A stretch of DNA of 64,000 bases from Epidermidibacterium keratini (GCF_009834025.1 NZ_CP047156.1:1488001-1552000); one strand, 5' to 3'. Shown: positions 30,675 through 40,141, counted from the stretch's first letter. The notes: generated by a model from the letters alone, not told the origin. Made by a program: numbers and translations.

Positions 30675-32132
30675 CTAGCTGCCGGTGGTGACGAGGTGAT
30701 GTCGCCCGCGGGGTACGCCGCACAGCCGGTCGCACGCCGCGATGTGGATCGGCAGGCCGTCGGCGTACTCGCCGCTGCCGACCTGCTCGGCGAGCTGCTG
30801 GGCACGCGGGTAGGTCTCGAACTGGCCGTTGGCGCAGCCGGGTGCGCCGGTGCACGCGGTGATCCGAGTCCAGGGCGAGGCCGGGTCGCTCTCCAGCCCC
30901 GCCGCCGCCAGCGCACGCGCCGCCTCCGGCCCGGGGTCAGTGACCACCACCTGCCGCCCCACCGTCACGACGACCTCTCCACCGTCTTCGGTGGTCGAGC
31001 GAGCATTGCGGCCTGCGGAAGTAGTCTCGACAACCGGGCTCGTTCCTCGCCCTGCTCGACCACCGGCCGCGGGCGGACCTTCATCGGTGGTCGAGCAGTG
31101 AGGGAGCGCTAGCGACCGAGCGGTTGTCGAGACCCCGGGCACCAGATCCTCGCGACCTGCGTAAGTGGTCTCGACAACCGGGCTCGTTCCTCGCCCTGCT
31201 CGACCACCGACAACGCCAGACGAGCGGCCCCCATCCGGTGATTGAGCAGCGAGGAGCGCTAGCGACGAGCGTCCGTCGAAATCACCTCCGGCCGCGGGCG
31301 GACCTTCATCGGTGGTCGAGCAGTGAGGGAGCGCTAGCGACCGAGCGGTTGTCGAGACCCCGGTCACCTGGTCGCCGGTGAGCACCGCAATCTGCGCGGG
31401 GGTCAGTCGGCCCAGGCGGGGCATGACAACCAGCGCCGTGCCATGCACACCCACGGTCAGCGGTTCAGGGGCTGGGTGAGCACGCGGCTGCAGCGGCTCA
31501 CCGAGCTCGGCCCCTTGCTCTGGCAGCTCGCGCACCCGCCACGCCTCACCCCGCCGCGCCACGAACTCCTCAGCGAGCTCAAGCAGTCGGCGTACGCCGC
31601 CTTCGTCGTCGTACTGCTCGCCGATGAAGTCTCCGACCAACGCCCGCACGCCGGTGCCATCGGCGATCAGCCCCAGGTCGAAACCGACCTGGTCGCCGCG
31701 GCCGTCGTCGATGGCGAAGAGGAAACGCCCCGGCAGCTCGGCGAGAGCGGGCCGAGCGATGAGTCCCGCATCGAGCGCGCTGACCAGCGGTCGGATGTCG
31801 CGCACTCCCCCGGCCAGCCCGCTCAGCGGTGAGGCGGCAATGTTGCGCACGAGCTCGTGGTCCGGCGCTGGGTTCAGTCCGAGGTCCTCGATTCCGGCGG
31901 CCAAGCCCGGATCGACGGCGCCGTCGGCGAGCGTGATCCCGCGCAGCTGCAGGTTGGCGCGCGAGGTGATCTGCAGGAGCCCATCGCCGTACTGCTCAGA
32001 GAGGGCCGACAGACCGGCCAGCGCCACGGCCGTGATGCGTCCGCCTGGGATGCGGATCCGCACGAGCGCACCGTCGGCACTTTGGTAGGGCCGGACGAGT
32101 CCTGGGCAACGGTCGGTGACGGGGCGGCTCAC
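30675..32132 (-). CDS. cobG: Precorrin-3B synthase with in-frame palindromic-repeat insertion
   Basis: 485 aa. Oxygen-dependent monooxygenase of the aerobic B12 route, in the siroheme/4Fe-4S sulfite-reductase family. The first half-domain holds LVRIRIPGGRITAVALAGL. The cluster cysteines are in ACTGAPGCANG and AACDRLCGVPRG near the C-terminus. Residues ~257-380 are not family sequence: they are translated palindromic repeats (30990-31362), including GVSTTARSLALPHCSTTDE twice, inside the second ferredoxin-like half-domain. Family length is roughly 350-400 aa. GTG 32132 is supported by TACGAT 6 nt upstream. Whether the enzyme still works is unknown. Confidence 0.85.
   Translation of the reverse strand: MSRPVTDRCPGLVRPYQSADGALVRIRIPGGRITAVALAGLSALSEQYGDGLLQITSRANLQLRGITLADGAVDPGLAAGIEDLGLNPAPDHELVRNIAASPLSGLAGGVRDIRPLVSALDAGLIARPALAELPGRFLFAIDDGRGDQVGFDLGLIADGTGVRALVGDFIGEQYDDEGGVRRLLELAEEFVARRGEAWRVRELPEQGAELGEPLQPRAHPAPEPLTVGVHGTALVVMPRLGRLTPAQIAVLTGDQVTGVSTTARSLALPHCSTTDEGPPAAGGDFDGRSSLALLAAQSPDGGRSSGVVGGRAGRGTSPVVETTYAGREDLVPGVSTTARSLALPHCSTTDEGPPAAGGRAGRGTSPVVETTSAGRNARSTTEDGGEVVVTVGRQVVVTDPGPEAARALAAAGLESDPASPWTRITACTGAPGCANGQFETYPRAQQLAEQVGSGEYADGLPIHIAACDRLCGVPRGRHHLVTTGS
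31023..31065. repeat. Palindromic repeat copy within cobG (minus type)
   Basis: AGTCTCGACAACC...GCTCGACCACC. Its mate 31165-31209 has the same middle (GGGCTCGTTCCTCGCCCT). Confidence 0.8.
31086..31136. repeat. Palindromic repeat copy within cobG (51 bp)
   Basis: GGTGGTCGAGCA...GGTTGTCGAGACC. Identical to 31311-31361; together with 23 bp upstream and 2 bp downstream it forms a 76-bp perfect duplication (31063-31138 and 31288-31363, offset 225 bp = 75 codons). Confidence 0.9.
31165..31209. repeat. Palindromic repeat copy within cobG
   Basis: GTGGTCTCGACAACC at the left and GCTCGACCACC at the right; opposite orientation to the 31086 copy. Confidence 0.8.
31235..31286. repeat. Palindromic repeat copy within cobG (GGTGATTGAG subtype)
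   Basis: GGTGATTGAGCAGCGAGGAG...GTCGAAATCACC; same subtype as the intergenic copy at 3770-3815. Confidence 0.8.
31311..31361. repeat. Palindromic repeat copy within cobG (51 bp)
   Basis: Perfect duplicate of 31086-31136. Confidence 0.9.
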
Positions 32133-32144
32133 CGCACCATCGTA
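32130..32144 (-). promoter_or_regulatory. Leaderless-type promoter of cobG
   Basis: On the minus strand, TACGAT (32144-32139), 6 nt, then GTG 32132. It decides the cobG start against the longer in-frame extension. Confidence 0.5.
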
Positions 32145-32190
32145 TGACCGCGCCCGCGCGAGGGCGGCGCCCGCGACAAGTACGCTGGGC

Positions 32191-32330
32191 GGGCTATCTC
32201 GTTGCGGCCCAGGAACGCCGGTGCAAATCCGGGACGGTCCCGCCACTGTGAGCGGTGTACGACGCCGCGAAGTCAGGAACTGCCTGCGACGAGCATCCGA
32301 CGACTCGCGGGCGCGGACCCGCGTAAGGAG
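32191..32330 (+). promoter_or_regulatory. Cobalamin riboswitch controlling cobN
   Basis: The conserved core is visible: GGAACGCCGGTGCAAATCC, ACGGTCCCGCCACTGTGA and AGTCAGGA in the usual order (~32211-32278). A following hairpin CGCGGG-6 nt-CCCGCG (32306-32323) ends one nucleotide before the AAGGAG ribosome-binding site of cobN, consistent with translational control when cobalamin binds. TACGCT at 32181-32186 may be the -10. Confidence 0.9.
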
Positions 32331-32335
32331 CCCAC

Positions 32336-35300
32336 GTGCCACGCATCGCCGTCCTGTCGACATCTGACACCGACCTGCTCTCGGCCCGCGCCTGCGACGC
32401 CGACTACGCCTATCTCAACCCGACACGCGCCGACGATGCCACCGTGCGCGAGACCGTCGCCGGCGCAGACCTGATCGTCGGACGGTTCCTCGGCTCGCCG
32501 CAGATCTTCGAGCGCGAGCTGAACGTGATGCGCGAGACCGGCAAGCCGCTCGTCGTCCTTGGCGGCGAGCAACTGCCCGACGCGGCCCTGATGGGCGAGT
32601 CGAGCGTGCCGGTCGGGGTCGCGGCCGACGCGCACGTCTACTTCGCCGAGGGCGGCCCGTGGAACCTCGAACAGGCCCACCGGTTCCTCAGCGACACCGT
32701 GCTGCTCACCGGCGAAGGTTTCGAGCCGCCGCGTCGGCAGCCATCCTGGGGCGTCCTCGACCGCCCTGCCGCCGACTCCAGCGCGCCGCGCGTCGGGATT
32801 CTCTTCTACCGAGCCCAGTACGTCGCCGGAAACACCGACTATGTCGAGAAACTTGCCGATGCGATCGACGCGGCGGGCGGTGTCGGCGTACCCATCTTCA
32901 CCGCCTCGCTGCGGGATGCGCCCGAGGATCTGCTTGAACACCTGGCGTCGTACGACGCGCTGATCACCACGGTGCTCGCTGCCGGTGGCACGAAGCCGGG
33001 CACGGCGTCGGCGGGCGAGGACGACGGCGCGTGGGATGTGCGCGCGCTCGCCGCGCTCGACATTCCGATGCTGCAGGGGCTGTGTCTGACCTGGAGCCGC
33101 GACTCGTGGGCCGAGTCCGACGACGGCCTGACGCCGCTCGACGTCGCGACCCAGGTCGCCGTACCGGAGTTCGACGGCCGGTTGGTCACCGTCCCATTCT
33201 CCTTCAAAGAGACCGACGCCGACGGACTTCCCTACTATGCCGCCGATCCTGAGCGCAGCGCTCGCGTTGCGGGAATCGCGGTCGCGCACGCTCGGCTGCG
33301 GCACATTCCGCCGGCCGAGCGCAAGATCGCGATCGTGCTCTCGGCGTACCCGACGAAGCACTCACGCATCGGCAACGCCGTCGGGCTCGACACCCCGGTA
33401 TCGGTGATCCGGCTGCTACGGGCGATGCGCGATGCCGGGTACGACGTGGGCCCCGCGGACGGTCCAGACGCGCTCGCCGGTCTCGCGCCGCTCGATCCGG
33501 TCGAGGGTGAGGAGCCGGACACGACCGCGGGCAACGCGCTGATCCACGCGCTCATCGATGCCGGCGGTCAGGACGAGGAATGGCTCACCAGCGGTCAGCT
33601 GGCCGGAAACCCCGTGCGTATCAAGGCATCTGAGTATCGTTCCTGGCTGCAGCAGCTCGATCCGGAGCTGGTCGCCGACGTCACCGACGCGTGGGGCGAG
33701 GCACCCGGGTCGCTCTTTGTCGACACCTCGTCCGATCCCGACGGCGAGATCGTGGTCGCGAGCCTGCAGGCCGGCAACGTCATCGTCATCGTGCAGCCGC
33801 CGCGCGGCTTCGGCGAGAACCCGATCGCGATCTACCACGACCCCGACCTCGCGCCGTCGCACCACTACCTCGCGACCTATCGCTGGCTGGAGCACGGCTT
33901 CGGCGCCCACGCCATCGTGCACATGGGCAAGCACGGCAACGGCGAGTGGCTGCCAGGCAAGTCGGTCGGACTCTCGGCGAGCTGTGCAGTCGACGCCGTC
34001 TTCGGAAATATGCCAGTCATATATCCATTCCTGATCAACGATCCCGGCGAAGGCTCGCAGGCCAAGCGGCGAGCGCACGCCACGATCATCGACCACCTCA
34101 TCCCACCGATGGCGCGCGCTGAGTCGTACGGCGACATCTCCCGCCTGGAGCAGCTGCTGGACGAGTACGGCAACGTCTCGGCGATGGACCCGGCCAAGGC
34201 ACCGGCGCTACGCGCCGAGATCTGGACACTGATCCAGTCGGCCAAGATGGACCACGACCTCGGGCTCTCCGAGCGACCCGACGAAGACGAGTTCGACGAG
34301 TTCGTCATGCACGTCGACGGCTGGCTATGCGAGATCAAGGACGTGCAGATCCGCGACGGCCTGCACGTGCTCGGCGAGGCCCCGAGCGGTGACTCGCGAA
34401 TCGATCTCGTGCTGGCGATCCTGCGCGCCAACCAGGTGTGGGGCGGGCAGGTCCAGGCAGTTCCCGGCCTGCGAGTTGCCCTGGGGCTTAAGGAAACTGC
34501 GTCAGACGCAGCCTCGGTGGACGCCGCTGAGAAGACGGCCCGAGAGCTCGTCGCAGCGTTGGATGCCCGGGGCTGGGACCCGGCGGCGGTCGGCGACGTG
34601 GTGGCCGACGTACTCGGCGAAGCCAACGACGACGTCGCTGCGTCGCTGCGGTTTGCCGCGACCGAGGTCGTCCCGCGGCTCGCGGCGACCAGCGGCGAAC
34701 TTGATGCCGTCCTGCACGCCCTCGACGGCGGCTACACCCCCGCGGGACCGTCGGGCTCCCCGCTGCGCGGGCTGGTCAACGTGCTGCCGACCGGGCGCAA
34801 CTTCTACACCGTCGACCCGAAGGCGATCCCATCACGGCTCGCCTACGACACCGGCGCCACCATGGCCGAGTCGCTGGTCGAGCGCTACAAGGAGGAGACC
34901 GGCGACTTCCCCCGCAATGTGGGGATCTCGGTGTGGGGTACGTCGGCAATGCGCACCTCCGGCGACGACATCGCAGAGGTGCTCGCGCTCATGGGTGTGC
35001 GTCCGAAGTGGGACGAGATGTCGCGGCGCGTTGTGGGCCTTGAGGCGGTGCCACTCGAGGAGCTCGGGCGGCCGCGGATCGACGTGACGGTGAGGATCTC
35101 CGGCTTCTTCCGCGATGCTTTCCCGCACGTGATCGCAATGCTGGACGACGCGGTGCAGCTGGTCGTCGAGCTCGAGGAGCCCGAGTCGATGAACTTCGTG
35201 AAGGCACACGCGGCCGCGGACCTCGCCGAACACGGCGATCAGCGACGCGCGACGACGCGTGTGTTTGGCTCGAAGCCGGGCACCTACGGCGCTGGGTTGC

Positions 35301-35980
35301 TGCCACTCATCGAGAGCGGAAACTGGCGTGACGACAAGGATCTCGCCGAGGTCTACTCGGTCTGGGGCGGCTACGCCTACGGCCGAGACATGGACGGCGC
35401 GCCCGCACGCGAGGACATGGAGGCCAACTACCGCCGCATCGCGGTAGCGGCCAAGAACACCGACACGCGCGAGCACGACATCGCCGACAGCGACGACTAC
35501 TTCCAGTACCACGGCGGCATGATCGCCACCGTGCGCGCGCTGACCGGCAATGCTCCGCGGGCGTACGTCGGTGACTCGACGATCCCCGACGCGGTCCGCA
35601 CTCGCACGCTCACCGAAGAGACTGCGCGCGTCTTCCGGGCACGCGTGGTCAACCCGCGGTGGATCGCGGCGATGCGCCGGCACGGTTACAAGGGCGCGTT
35701 CGAGCTCGCCGCGACGGTGGACTACCTCTTCGGGTACGACGCCACGGCCGGCGTGGTGACCGACTGGATGTATGAGCAGCTCGCGACGACGTACGCCCTC
35801 GACGAGGAAAACCAGGCGTTCTTGCGCCATGCCAACCCGTGGGCGCTGCGCGGGATGATCGAGCGGCTCACCGAGGCGACCGAGCGCGGACTGTGGGAAG
35901 AGCCCGATCCCGAGGTCATGCAGCAGCTGCAGGAGCTCTACCTCGACATCGAAGGCGACCTCGAGGACGACGCCAGCTAG
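32336..35980 (+). CDS. cobN: Cobaltochelatase subunit CobN
   Basis: 1214-aa large subunit of the ATP-dependent aerobic cobaltochelatase, inserting Co2+ into hydrogenobyrinate a,c-diamide. Family blocks seen include VAVPEFDGRLVTVPFSFKE, HAIVHMGKHGNGEWLPGK, LPTGRNFYTVDPKAIPS, FGSKPGTYGAGLLPLI and RGMIERLTEATERGLW. GTG 32336 follows AAGGAG by 5 nt. It is under the cobalamin riboswitch and divergent from cobG. The partner CobS/CobT or ChlI/D-type subunits are not in the window. Confidence 0.97.
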   Translation: MPRIAVLSTSDTDLLSARACDADYAYLNPTRADDATVRETVAGADLIVGRFLGSPQIFERELNVMRETGKPLVVLGGEQLPDAALMGESSVPVGVAADAHVYFAEGGPWNLEQAHRFLSDTVLLTGEGFEPPRRQPSWGVLDRPAADSSAPRVGILFYRAQYVAGNTDYVEKLADAIDAAGGVGVPIFTASLRDAPEDLLEHLASYDALITTVLAAGGTKPGTASAGEDDGAWDVRALAALDIPMLQGLCLTWSRDSWAESDDGLTPLDVATQVAVPEFDGRLVTVPFSFKETDADGLPYYAADPERSARVAGIAVAHARLRHIPPAERKIAIVLSAYPTKHSRIGNAVGLDTPVSVIRLLRAMRDAGYDVGPADGPDALAGLAPLDPVEGEEPDTTAGNALIHALIDAGGQDEEWLTSGQLAGNPVRIKASEYRSWLQQLDPELVADVTDAWGEAPGSLFVDTSSDPDGEIVVASLQAGNVIVIVQPPRGFGENPIAIYHDPDLAPSHHYLATYRWLEHGFGAHAIVHMGKHGNGEWLPGKSVGLSASCAVDAVFGNMPVIYPFLINDPGEGSQAKRRAHATIIDHLIPPMARAESYGDISRLEQLLDEYGNVSAMDPAKAPALRAEIWTLIQSAKMDHDLGLSERPDEDEFDEFVMHVDGWLCEIKDVQIRDGLHVLGEAPSGDSRIDLVLAILRANQVWGGQVQAVPGLRVALGLKETASDAASVDAAEKTARELVAALDARGWDPAAVGDVVADVLGEANDDVAASLRFAATEVVPRLAATSGELDAVLHALDGGYTPAGPSGSPLRGLVNVLPTGRNFYTVDPKAIPSRLAYDTGATMAESLVERYKEETGDFPRNVGISVWGTSAMRTSGDDIAEVLALMGVRPKWDEMSRRVVGLEAVPLEELGRPRIDVTVRISGFFRDAFPHVIAMLDDAVQLVVELEEPESMNFVKAHAAADLAEHGDQRRATTRVFGSKPGTYGAGLLPLIESGNWRDDKDLAEVYSVWGGYAYGRDMDGAPAREDMEANYRRIAVAAKNTDTREHDIADSDDYFQYHGGMIATVRALTGNAPRAYVGDSTIPDAVRTRTLTEETARVFRARVVNPRWIAAMRRHGYKGAFELAATVDYLFGYDATAGVVTDWMYEQLATTYALDEENQAFLRHANPWALRGMIERLTEATERGLWEEPDPEVMQQLQELYLDIEGDLEDDAS

Positions 35981-35988
35981 GGGCTCGA

Positions 35989-36037
35989 GGTCTCGACAAC
36001 CGCTCGGTCGCTAACGCTCCCTCACTGCTCGACCACC
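35989..36037. repeat. Palindromic repeat copy after cobN
   Basis: GGTCTCGACAACCGCTCGGTCGCTAACGC...CTGCTCGACCACC; reverse complement of the 31086 subtype with one T/A change in the centre. Confidence 0.85.
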
Positions 36038-36058
36038 GATAACCGGCGCTCCCTTCCC

Positions 36059-36102
36059 GGTGATCGAGCAGGCCGAGGAACGAGGCCGGTTGTCGAGATC
36101 AG
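36059..36102. repeat. Palindromic repeat copy before MFS gene
   Basis: GGTGATCGAGCAGGCCGAGG...GGTTGTCGAGATCA. With the copy at 35989 it forms a head-to-head pair separated by 21 bp. Confidence 0.8.
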
Positions 36103-36143
36103 CCGGCTGCCAAATCTGCTCGACCCGCGGAATGGCCGGGCCC

Positions 36144-36158
36144 TATGCTCGGGCTGTG
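36144..36158 (+). promoter_or_regulatory. Leaderless-type promoter of MFS gene
   Basis: TATGCT (36144-36149), 6 nt, GTG 36156. Confidence 0.5.
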
Positions 36159-37448
36159 ACGCAGCCGCCAGACTTCCCGCAGACAGCAGAGGCGACTGCG
36201 CCGCCGCTGGCACTGCATCGCGATGCCAACTTCCGCCGGTTCTGGTTTGGCGAGGCCATCTCGCAGTTCGGCATCGAGGTCGGCGTACTCGCCCTCCCCG
36301 TCATCGCCGTCACGCTGCTCGATGCGACCGAGTCGCAGGTCGGCTATCTCAACGCGGCCGCGTTTGCGGCGTTCCTGTTCGTCGGATTGCCGGCCGGGGC
36401 GTGGGTCGACCGATGGAACAAGCGAAGCACGATGATCCGCGCCAATGCGCTGCGGTTTGCCGCGACGCTCGCCGTCCCCGCGCTCTGGTTTGCCGGAGTG
36501 CTCGCCATGTGGCAGCTCTATGTGCTCGCTGCGCTGATCGGTATCGGGCGCGTCTTCTTCGACGTCTGTTACCAGTCCTACATCCCGTTCCTGGTTCGTC
36601 CCTCGCAGGTATCGGACGCGAACTCCAAGCTTGAGTCGACCGCCCAGATCGCCCGCATGGGCGGCCCGGCCCTCGGCGGGCTGCTCCTGAAGTTCATCAG
36701 CGCACCGGTGCTGATGATCATCGACGCCGTCGGCTATCTCGCCTCGATCCTCGCGCTGCGCGGCGTTAACGACGACGAACAGCCCCACGATCGCGCGCAG
36801 CAGACCCGGCTGGTCGCTGACATCAGGGAAGGTCTCGCGTTCGTCGCGCAGCATCGGATCATCCGCGCGATCACCATGTGCACCGGAATCTCGAACTTCT
36901 TCGGCACGATGCTGATGACCCTCGTGTCGATCTATGTGCTGCGGTTGCTCGACTTCAGCCCCGCGGTGTTGGGATTCATCGTCGGCGCCGGCGCGGTGGG
37001 CGGGTTGCTCGGCGCGGTCTCGGCTCGCCACATCGGCGAGTACGTCGGCGAAGGGCGCACGATCCCGCTCGCCGCGCTGCTGATCGCTCCGGCGATGGCA
37101 CTCGTCCCGACCGCGTCCTACCTCCCAGAACGATGGATGCAGATCGGCCTGCTCGTCGTCTCCGAAGCGCTGTTTGGGTTCGGCGTGATCGTCTACAACG
37201 TCATCCAGGTCAGCATGCGCCAGCGCGCCTGCCCCAAACGCCTGCTGGGCCGGATGAACGCCTCGATCAGGTTCTTCGTGTGGGGCGTCATGCCGCTTGG
37301 CGCGCTGGCCGGCGGGTGGCTGGGCGAGGCGATCGGCGTCGTCGCGACGCTCTGGATCGCCGTCGCGGGTCAGGCGCTCGCCGCCCTACCGGTGATCGCC
37401 TCACCGCTGCGCTCGATGCGCGAGTTCCCCGACCCGCCGGCCGACTAG
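36156..37448 (+). CDS. MFS transporter (DHA3-like)
   Basis: 430 aa with 12 predicted TM segments. The N-terminus reads LHRDANFRRFWFGEAISQFG, typical of DHA3/enterobactin-exporter-like MFS proteins, with GLPAGAWVDRWNKR as motif A after TM2. Start GTG 36156; a longer frame reads into the repeat at 36059. Stands alone. Substrate unknown. Confidence 0.87.
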   Translation: MTQPPDFPQTAEATAPPLALHRDANFRRFWFGEAISQFGIEVGVLALPVIAVTLLDATESQVGYLNAAAFAAFLFVGLPAGAWVDRWNKRSTMIRANALRFAATLAVPALWFAGVLAMWQLYVLAALIGIGRVFFDVCYQSYIPFLVRPSQVSDANSKLESTAQIARMGGPALGGLLLKFISAPVLMIIDAVGYLASILALRGVNDDEQPHDRAQQTRLVADIREGLAFVAQHRIIRAITMCTGISNFFGTMLMTLVSIYVLRLLDFSPAVLGFIVGAGAVGGLLGAVSARHIGEYVGEGRTIPLAALLIAPAMALVPTASYLPERWMQIGLLVVSEALFGFGVIVYNVIQVSMRQRACPKRLLGRMNASIRFFVWGVMPLGALAGGWLGEAIGVVATLWIAVAGQALAALPVIASPLRSMREFPDPPAD

Positions 37449-37455
37449 CTCCTGG

Positions 37456-38652
37456 TTAGGCGCGCTCGAAGATCGCGGCCATGCCCTGGCCCGAGCCGAT
37501 GCACATCGTCTCGAGACCATAGCGAGCCTCACGGCGCTGCATCTCGTGCAGCAGCGTGGTCATGATGCGTACGCCAGTCGCCGCGATCGGGTGGCCGAGT
37601 GAGATGCCGCCGCCGTTGACGTTGAGCTTGCTCTGGTCGTCCCAGCCCCAGCCCTTGAGTACGGCGAGCACCTGCGCAGCAAATGCCTCGTTGAGCTCGA
37701 CCAGATCCAGGTCGTCGAAGGACATGCCGGTCTTCTTGAAGAGCTTGGCGACGGCCGGCACCGGGCCCCAGCCCATGGTCGCGGGCTCGCATCCCACGGC
37801 GGTCCAGCCCACCAGCGTGCCCATCGGGGTGAGACCGAGCTCGTCGAGCTTGTCTTCGGCGACGATCAAGCATGCGGCCGCAGCGTCGTTCTGCTGAGAT
37901 GCGTTGCCGGCGGTGACGACGCCGTCCTTACGCAGCACCCGCAGCTTGCCCAGCGACTCGGTCGACGCCTCGGGCCGGATGCCCTCGTCGCGGTCGAAGA
38001 TCACCGGGTCGCCTTTGCGCTGCGGCACCTCGACGCTCACTGTCTCGTCGTCAAACCGGCCCGCCTCCCACGCGGCCGCAGCACGCTGGTGCGATTGGAC
38101 GGCGTACTCGTCGGAAGCCTCGCGGGTGATGCCCTGCTGGGCGGCAAGAATGTCTGCGGTCTCGATCATTCCGCTGATCTCGCCATAGCGCCACGTCGGC
38201 TGCGAGCGCTCGCGGCCCCGGTCGAGGCGGTCGTGCAGCATCATGCCGCCGGCCCGCTTCCCCCAGCGAGCACCGGTCGTGTAGTGCTCGACGTTGGACA
38301 TGCTCTCGACACCACCGGCGAGTACGACGTCGGCAGCACCGGACTCGACCATCATCGCCGCGGTCGCGATCGACATCAGGCCTCCGCCACAGCGACGATC
38401 CAGCTGCATGCCCGGGGTCTCGGTCGGCAGCCCGGCATGCATCGCGGCCCACCGTCCGATGCACGGCGTCTCGCCGTTGGCGTAGGACTGCGCGAAGACG
38501 ACGTCTTCGATCAGCTCGGGATCGACGTCGGTGCGCTTCATGACCTCCTTGACGACGGTCGCGGCGAGGTCCTCCACCTTGACGTCGCGCAGGGAACCGC
38601 CAAAGGTTCCTACGGCGGTGCGGACGGGACTGACTACTGCTGCGCGGCGCAT
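37456..38652 (-). CDS. Acetyl-CoA C-acyltransferase (thiolase)
   Basis: 398-aa thiolase. The nucleophile Cys lies in [11 protein letters not shown], the His in [14 protein letters not shown], and the second Cys in [16 protein letters not shown] is also present. Acts in beta-oxidation or acetoacetyl-CoA formation. ATG 38652 has AAGGAGCACAG before it; the in-frame N-terminal extension is rejected. Divergent from the hydrolase gene at 38705. Confidence 0.94.
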   Translation of the reverse strand: MRRAAVVSPVRTAVGTFGGSLRDVKVEDLAATVVKEVMKRTDVDPELIEDVVFAQSYANGETPCIGRWAAMHAGLPTETPGMQLDRRCGGGLMSIATAAMMVESGAADVVLAGGVESMSNVEHYTTGARWGKRAGGMMLHDRLDRGRERSQPTWRYGEISGMIETADILAAQQGITREASDEYAVQSHQRAAAAWEAGRFDDETVSVEVPQRKGDPVIFDRDEGIRPEASTESLGKLRVLRKDGVVTAGNASQQNDAAAACLIVAEDKLDELGLTPMGTLVGWTAVGCEPATMGWGPVPAVAKLFKKTGMSFDDLDLVELNEAFAAQVLAVLKGWGWDDQSKLNVNGGGISLGHPIAATGVRIMTTLLHEMQRREARYGLETMCIGSGQGMAAIFERA

Positions 38653-38704
38653 CTGTGCTCCTTCAGTGGGACGGGTGTTTCGTGGGGATGGGACGATCCT
38701 TGCT

Positions 38705-39568
38705 ATGACGGTATCCGGCTCTCGGAAGCGACGCGGGCCTGCCTCGGTGGTGGTAAAGGTCGCGCTGGTCGTCGTACTCGCCGTGATCGCGGTGTACGGC
38801 GCGCTGTGGGCGCTGCAGCGCAAGATGATCTACCAAGCCGACACCTCGCCGGTGCCACCTGCCGCCGACGTCATCCCCGGCGCGCAGGACGTCACGCTGT
38901 CGACCGACGACGGCCTGGAGCTCGGCGCGTGGCTGGTGCCGCCGGATCCCGCTGCCGACCGCGGCATCGCCGTGCTCTTCGCGCCCGGAAACGGAGGCAA
39001 CCGCGAAGGCCGCGCCGACCTCGCGCAGCTGTTGAGCGACCGCGGCTTCACGGTGCTGCTCATGGACTATCGCGGGTACGGCGGGAATCCGGGGTCGCCG
39101 AGCGAGGACGGTCTGGCCAGTGACGCTGCGGCGGCGGCAGAGTTCCTTGCCCAGCAGGGATTCTCGCCCCAGCAGACCATCTACTTCGGTGAGTCGCTCG
39201 GCTCCGCGGTGGTCGCTCGGTTGCAGGAGGCGACGCCGCCCGCGGGTGTCGTGATGCGCTCGCCGTTTACCAGCATGGCCGACGTCGCAGCGGATATCGT
39301 CCCCTGGGCTCCGGTCGGGTTGCTGCTGCGAGACGAGTTTCCGGTCACCGAGTACGTCGCTGCGAGCGACGTGCCGACAACGGTGATCTGGGCGACCGCC
39401 GACACCCTCATCGACCCGGCGATGAGCGAGCAGGTGGCCGATGCTGCCGAGCAAAACGGACATCTTGTCGAGGCGATGACCCTGCCGGGGGCAAACCACA
39501 ACGACCCGGTCACCGCCGGCGCAGAGGTCGCGGACGCCGTCGTACGACTGGCCGAAGCGATCGCCTGA
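38705..39568 (+). CDS. Membrane-anchored alpha/beta hydrolase
   Basis: 287 aa. TM segment ~17-36, then an alpha/beta hydrolase fold: nucleophile GESLGSA, acid in ATADTLIDP, His in GANHND. The oxyanion region APGNGGNREGR and MDYRGYGGNPG resemble ABHD13/Bem46-type proteins. Catalytic domain probably outside the membrane. Start ATG 38705 after GGGGATGGGA. Substrate unknown. Confidence 0.85.
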   Translation: MTVSGSRKRRGPASVVVKVALVVVLAVIAVYGALWALQRKMIYQADTSPVPPAADVIPGAQDVTLSTDDGLELGAWLVPPDPAADRGIAVLFAPGNGGNREGRADLAQLLSDRGFTVLLMDYRGYGGNPGSPSEDGLASDAAAAAEFLAQQGFSPQQTIYFGESLGSAVVARLQEATPPAGVVMRSPFTSMADVAADIVPWAPVGLLLRDEFPVTEYVAASDVPTTVIWATADTLIDPAMSEQVADAAEQNGHLVEAMTLPGANHNDPVTAGAEVADAVVRLAEAIA

Positions 39569-39613
39569 GGCGCCTCGATATGGTCGAGGAAAACTCGGCC
39601 AAGGAGGACCCGC

Positions 39614-40141
39614 ATGCCGCTGTACAGCTTCGAAGGCAAGTCTCCGCAGATCGACCCGACCGCGTGGATCGCGCCCACCGCAACGATCATCGGTGATGTC
39701 ACGATCGGCGAGGGCGCGTCGGTCTGGTTTGGCACCGTGCTGCGCTCGGACTTCGGTCCGATCGTGATCGAGCGAGGCGCCAACGTGCAGGACAACTCGG
39801 TGCTGCATGGCGGTCCCGAGGGCACGGTCATCGGCGAGGGAACGACGGTCGGTCATGTGTGCGTAGTGCATGGCGCGCGCATCGGCAAGGAGTCGCTGAT
39901 CGGCAATGGCGCCACGGTGCTCGACGGCGTACGCATCGGCGACGGCACGCTCATCGCCGCCGGCGCCACGGTCACCCCGGGCACGACGTTCGGTGATCGG
40001 GTGGTCGCCGTCGGCGCTCCGGCCAAGGAGCGCGGACCGATCGAAGGGCCGGCGAAGCACTGGGCCGAAAGCAACCAGCAGCAGTACCGAGACCTGGCGC
40101 AGCGCTACGCCGCCGGATGCGAGGCAGTCGAGTCGAGCTGA
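39614..40141 (+). CDS. Gamma-class carbonic anhydrase family protein
   Basis: 175 aa, left-handed beta-helix of hexapeptide repeats. Zinc-ligand histidines appear in NSVLHGG and GHVCVVHG, with RSDFGPIVIERGANVQDN as in the gamma-CA/PaaY/YrdA family. ATG 39614 follows GGAGG by 6 nt. True carbonic anhydrase activity cannot be assumed. Confidence 0.9.
   Translation: MPLYSFEGKSPQIDPTAWIAPTATIIGDVTIGEGASVWFGTVLRSDFGPIVIERGANVQDNSVLHGGPEGTVIGEGTTVGHVCVVHGARIGKESLIGNGATVLDGVRIGDGTLIAAGATVTPGTTFGDRVVAVGAPAKERGPIEGPAKHWAESNQQQYRDLAQRYAAGCEAVESS

Noticed and set aside
30990-31362. Insertion sequence or MITE with transposase
   Set aside because: No transposase and no clear target duplication; the material is the dispersed palindrome family.
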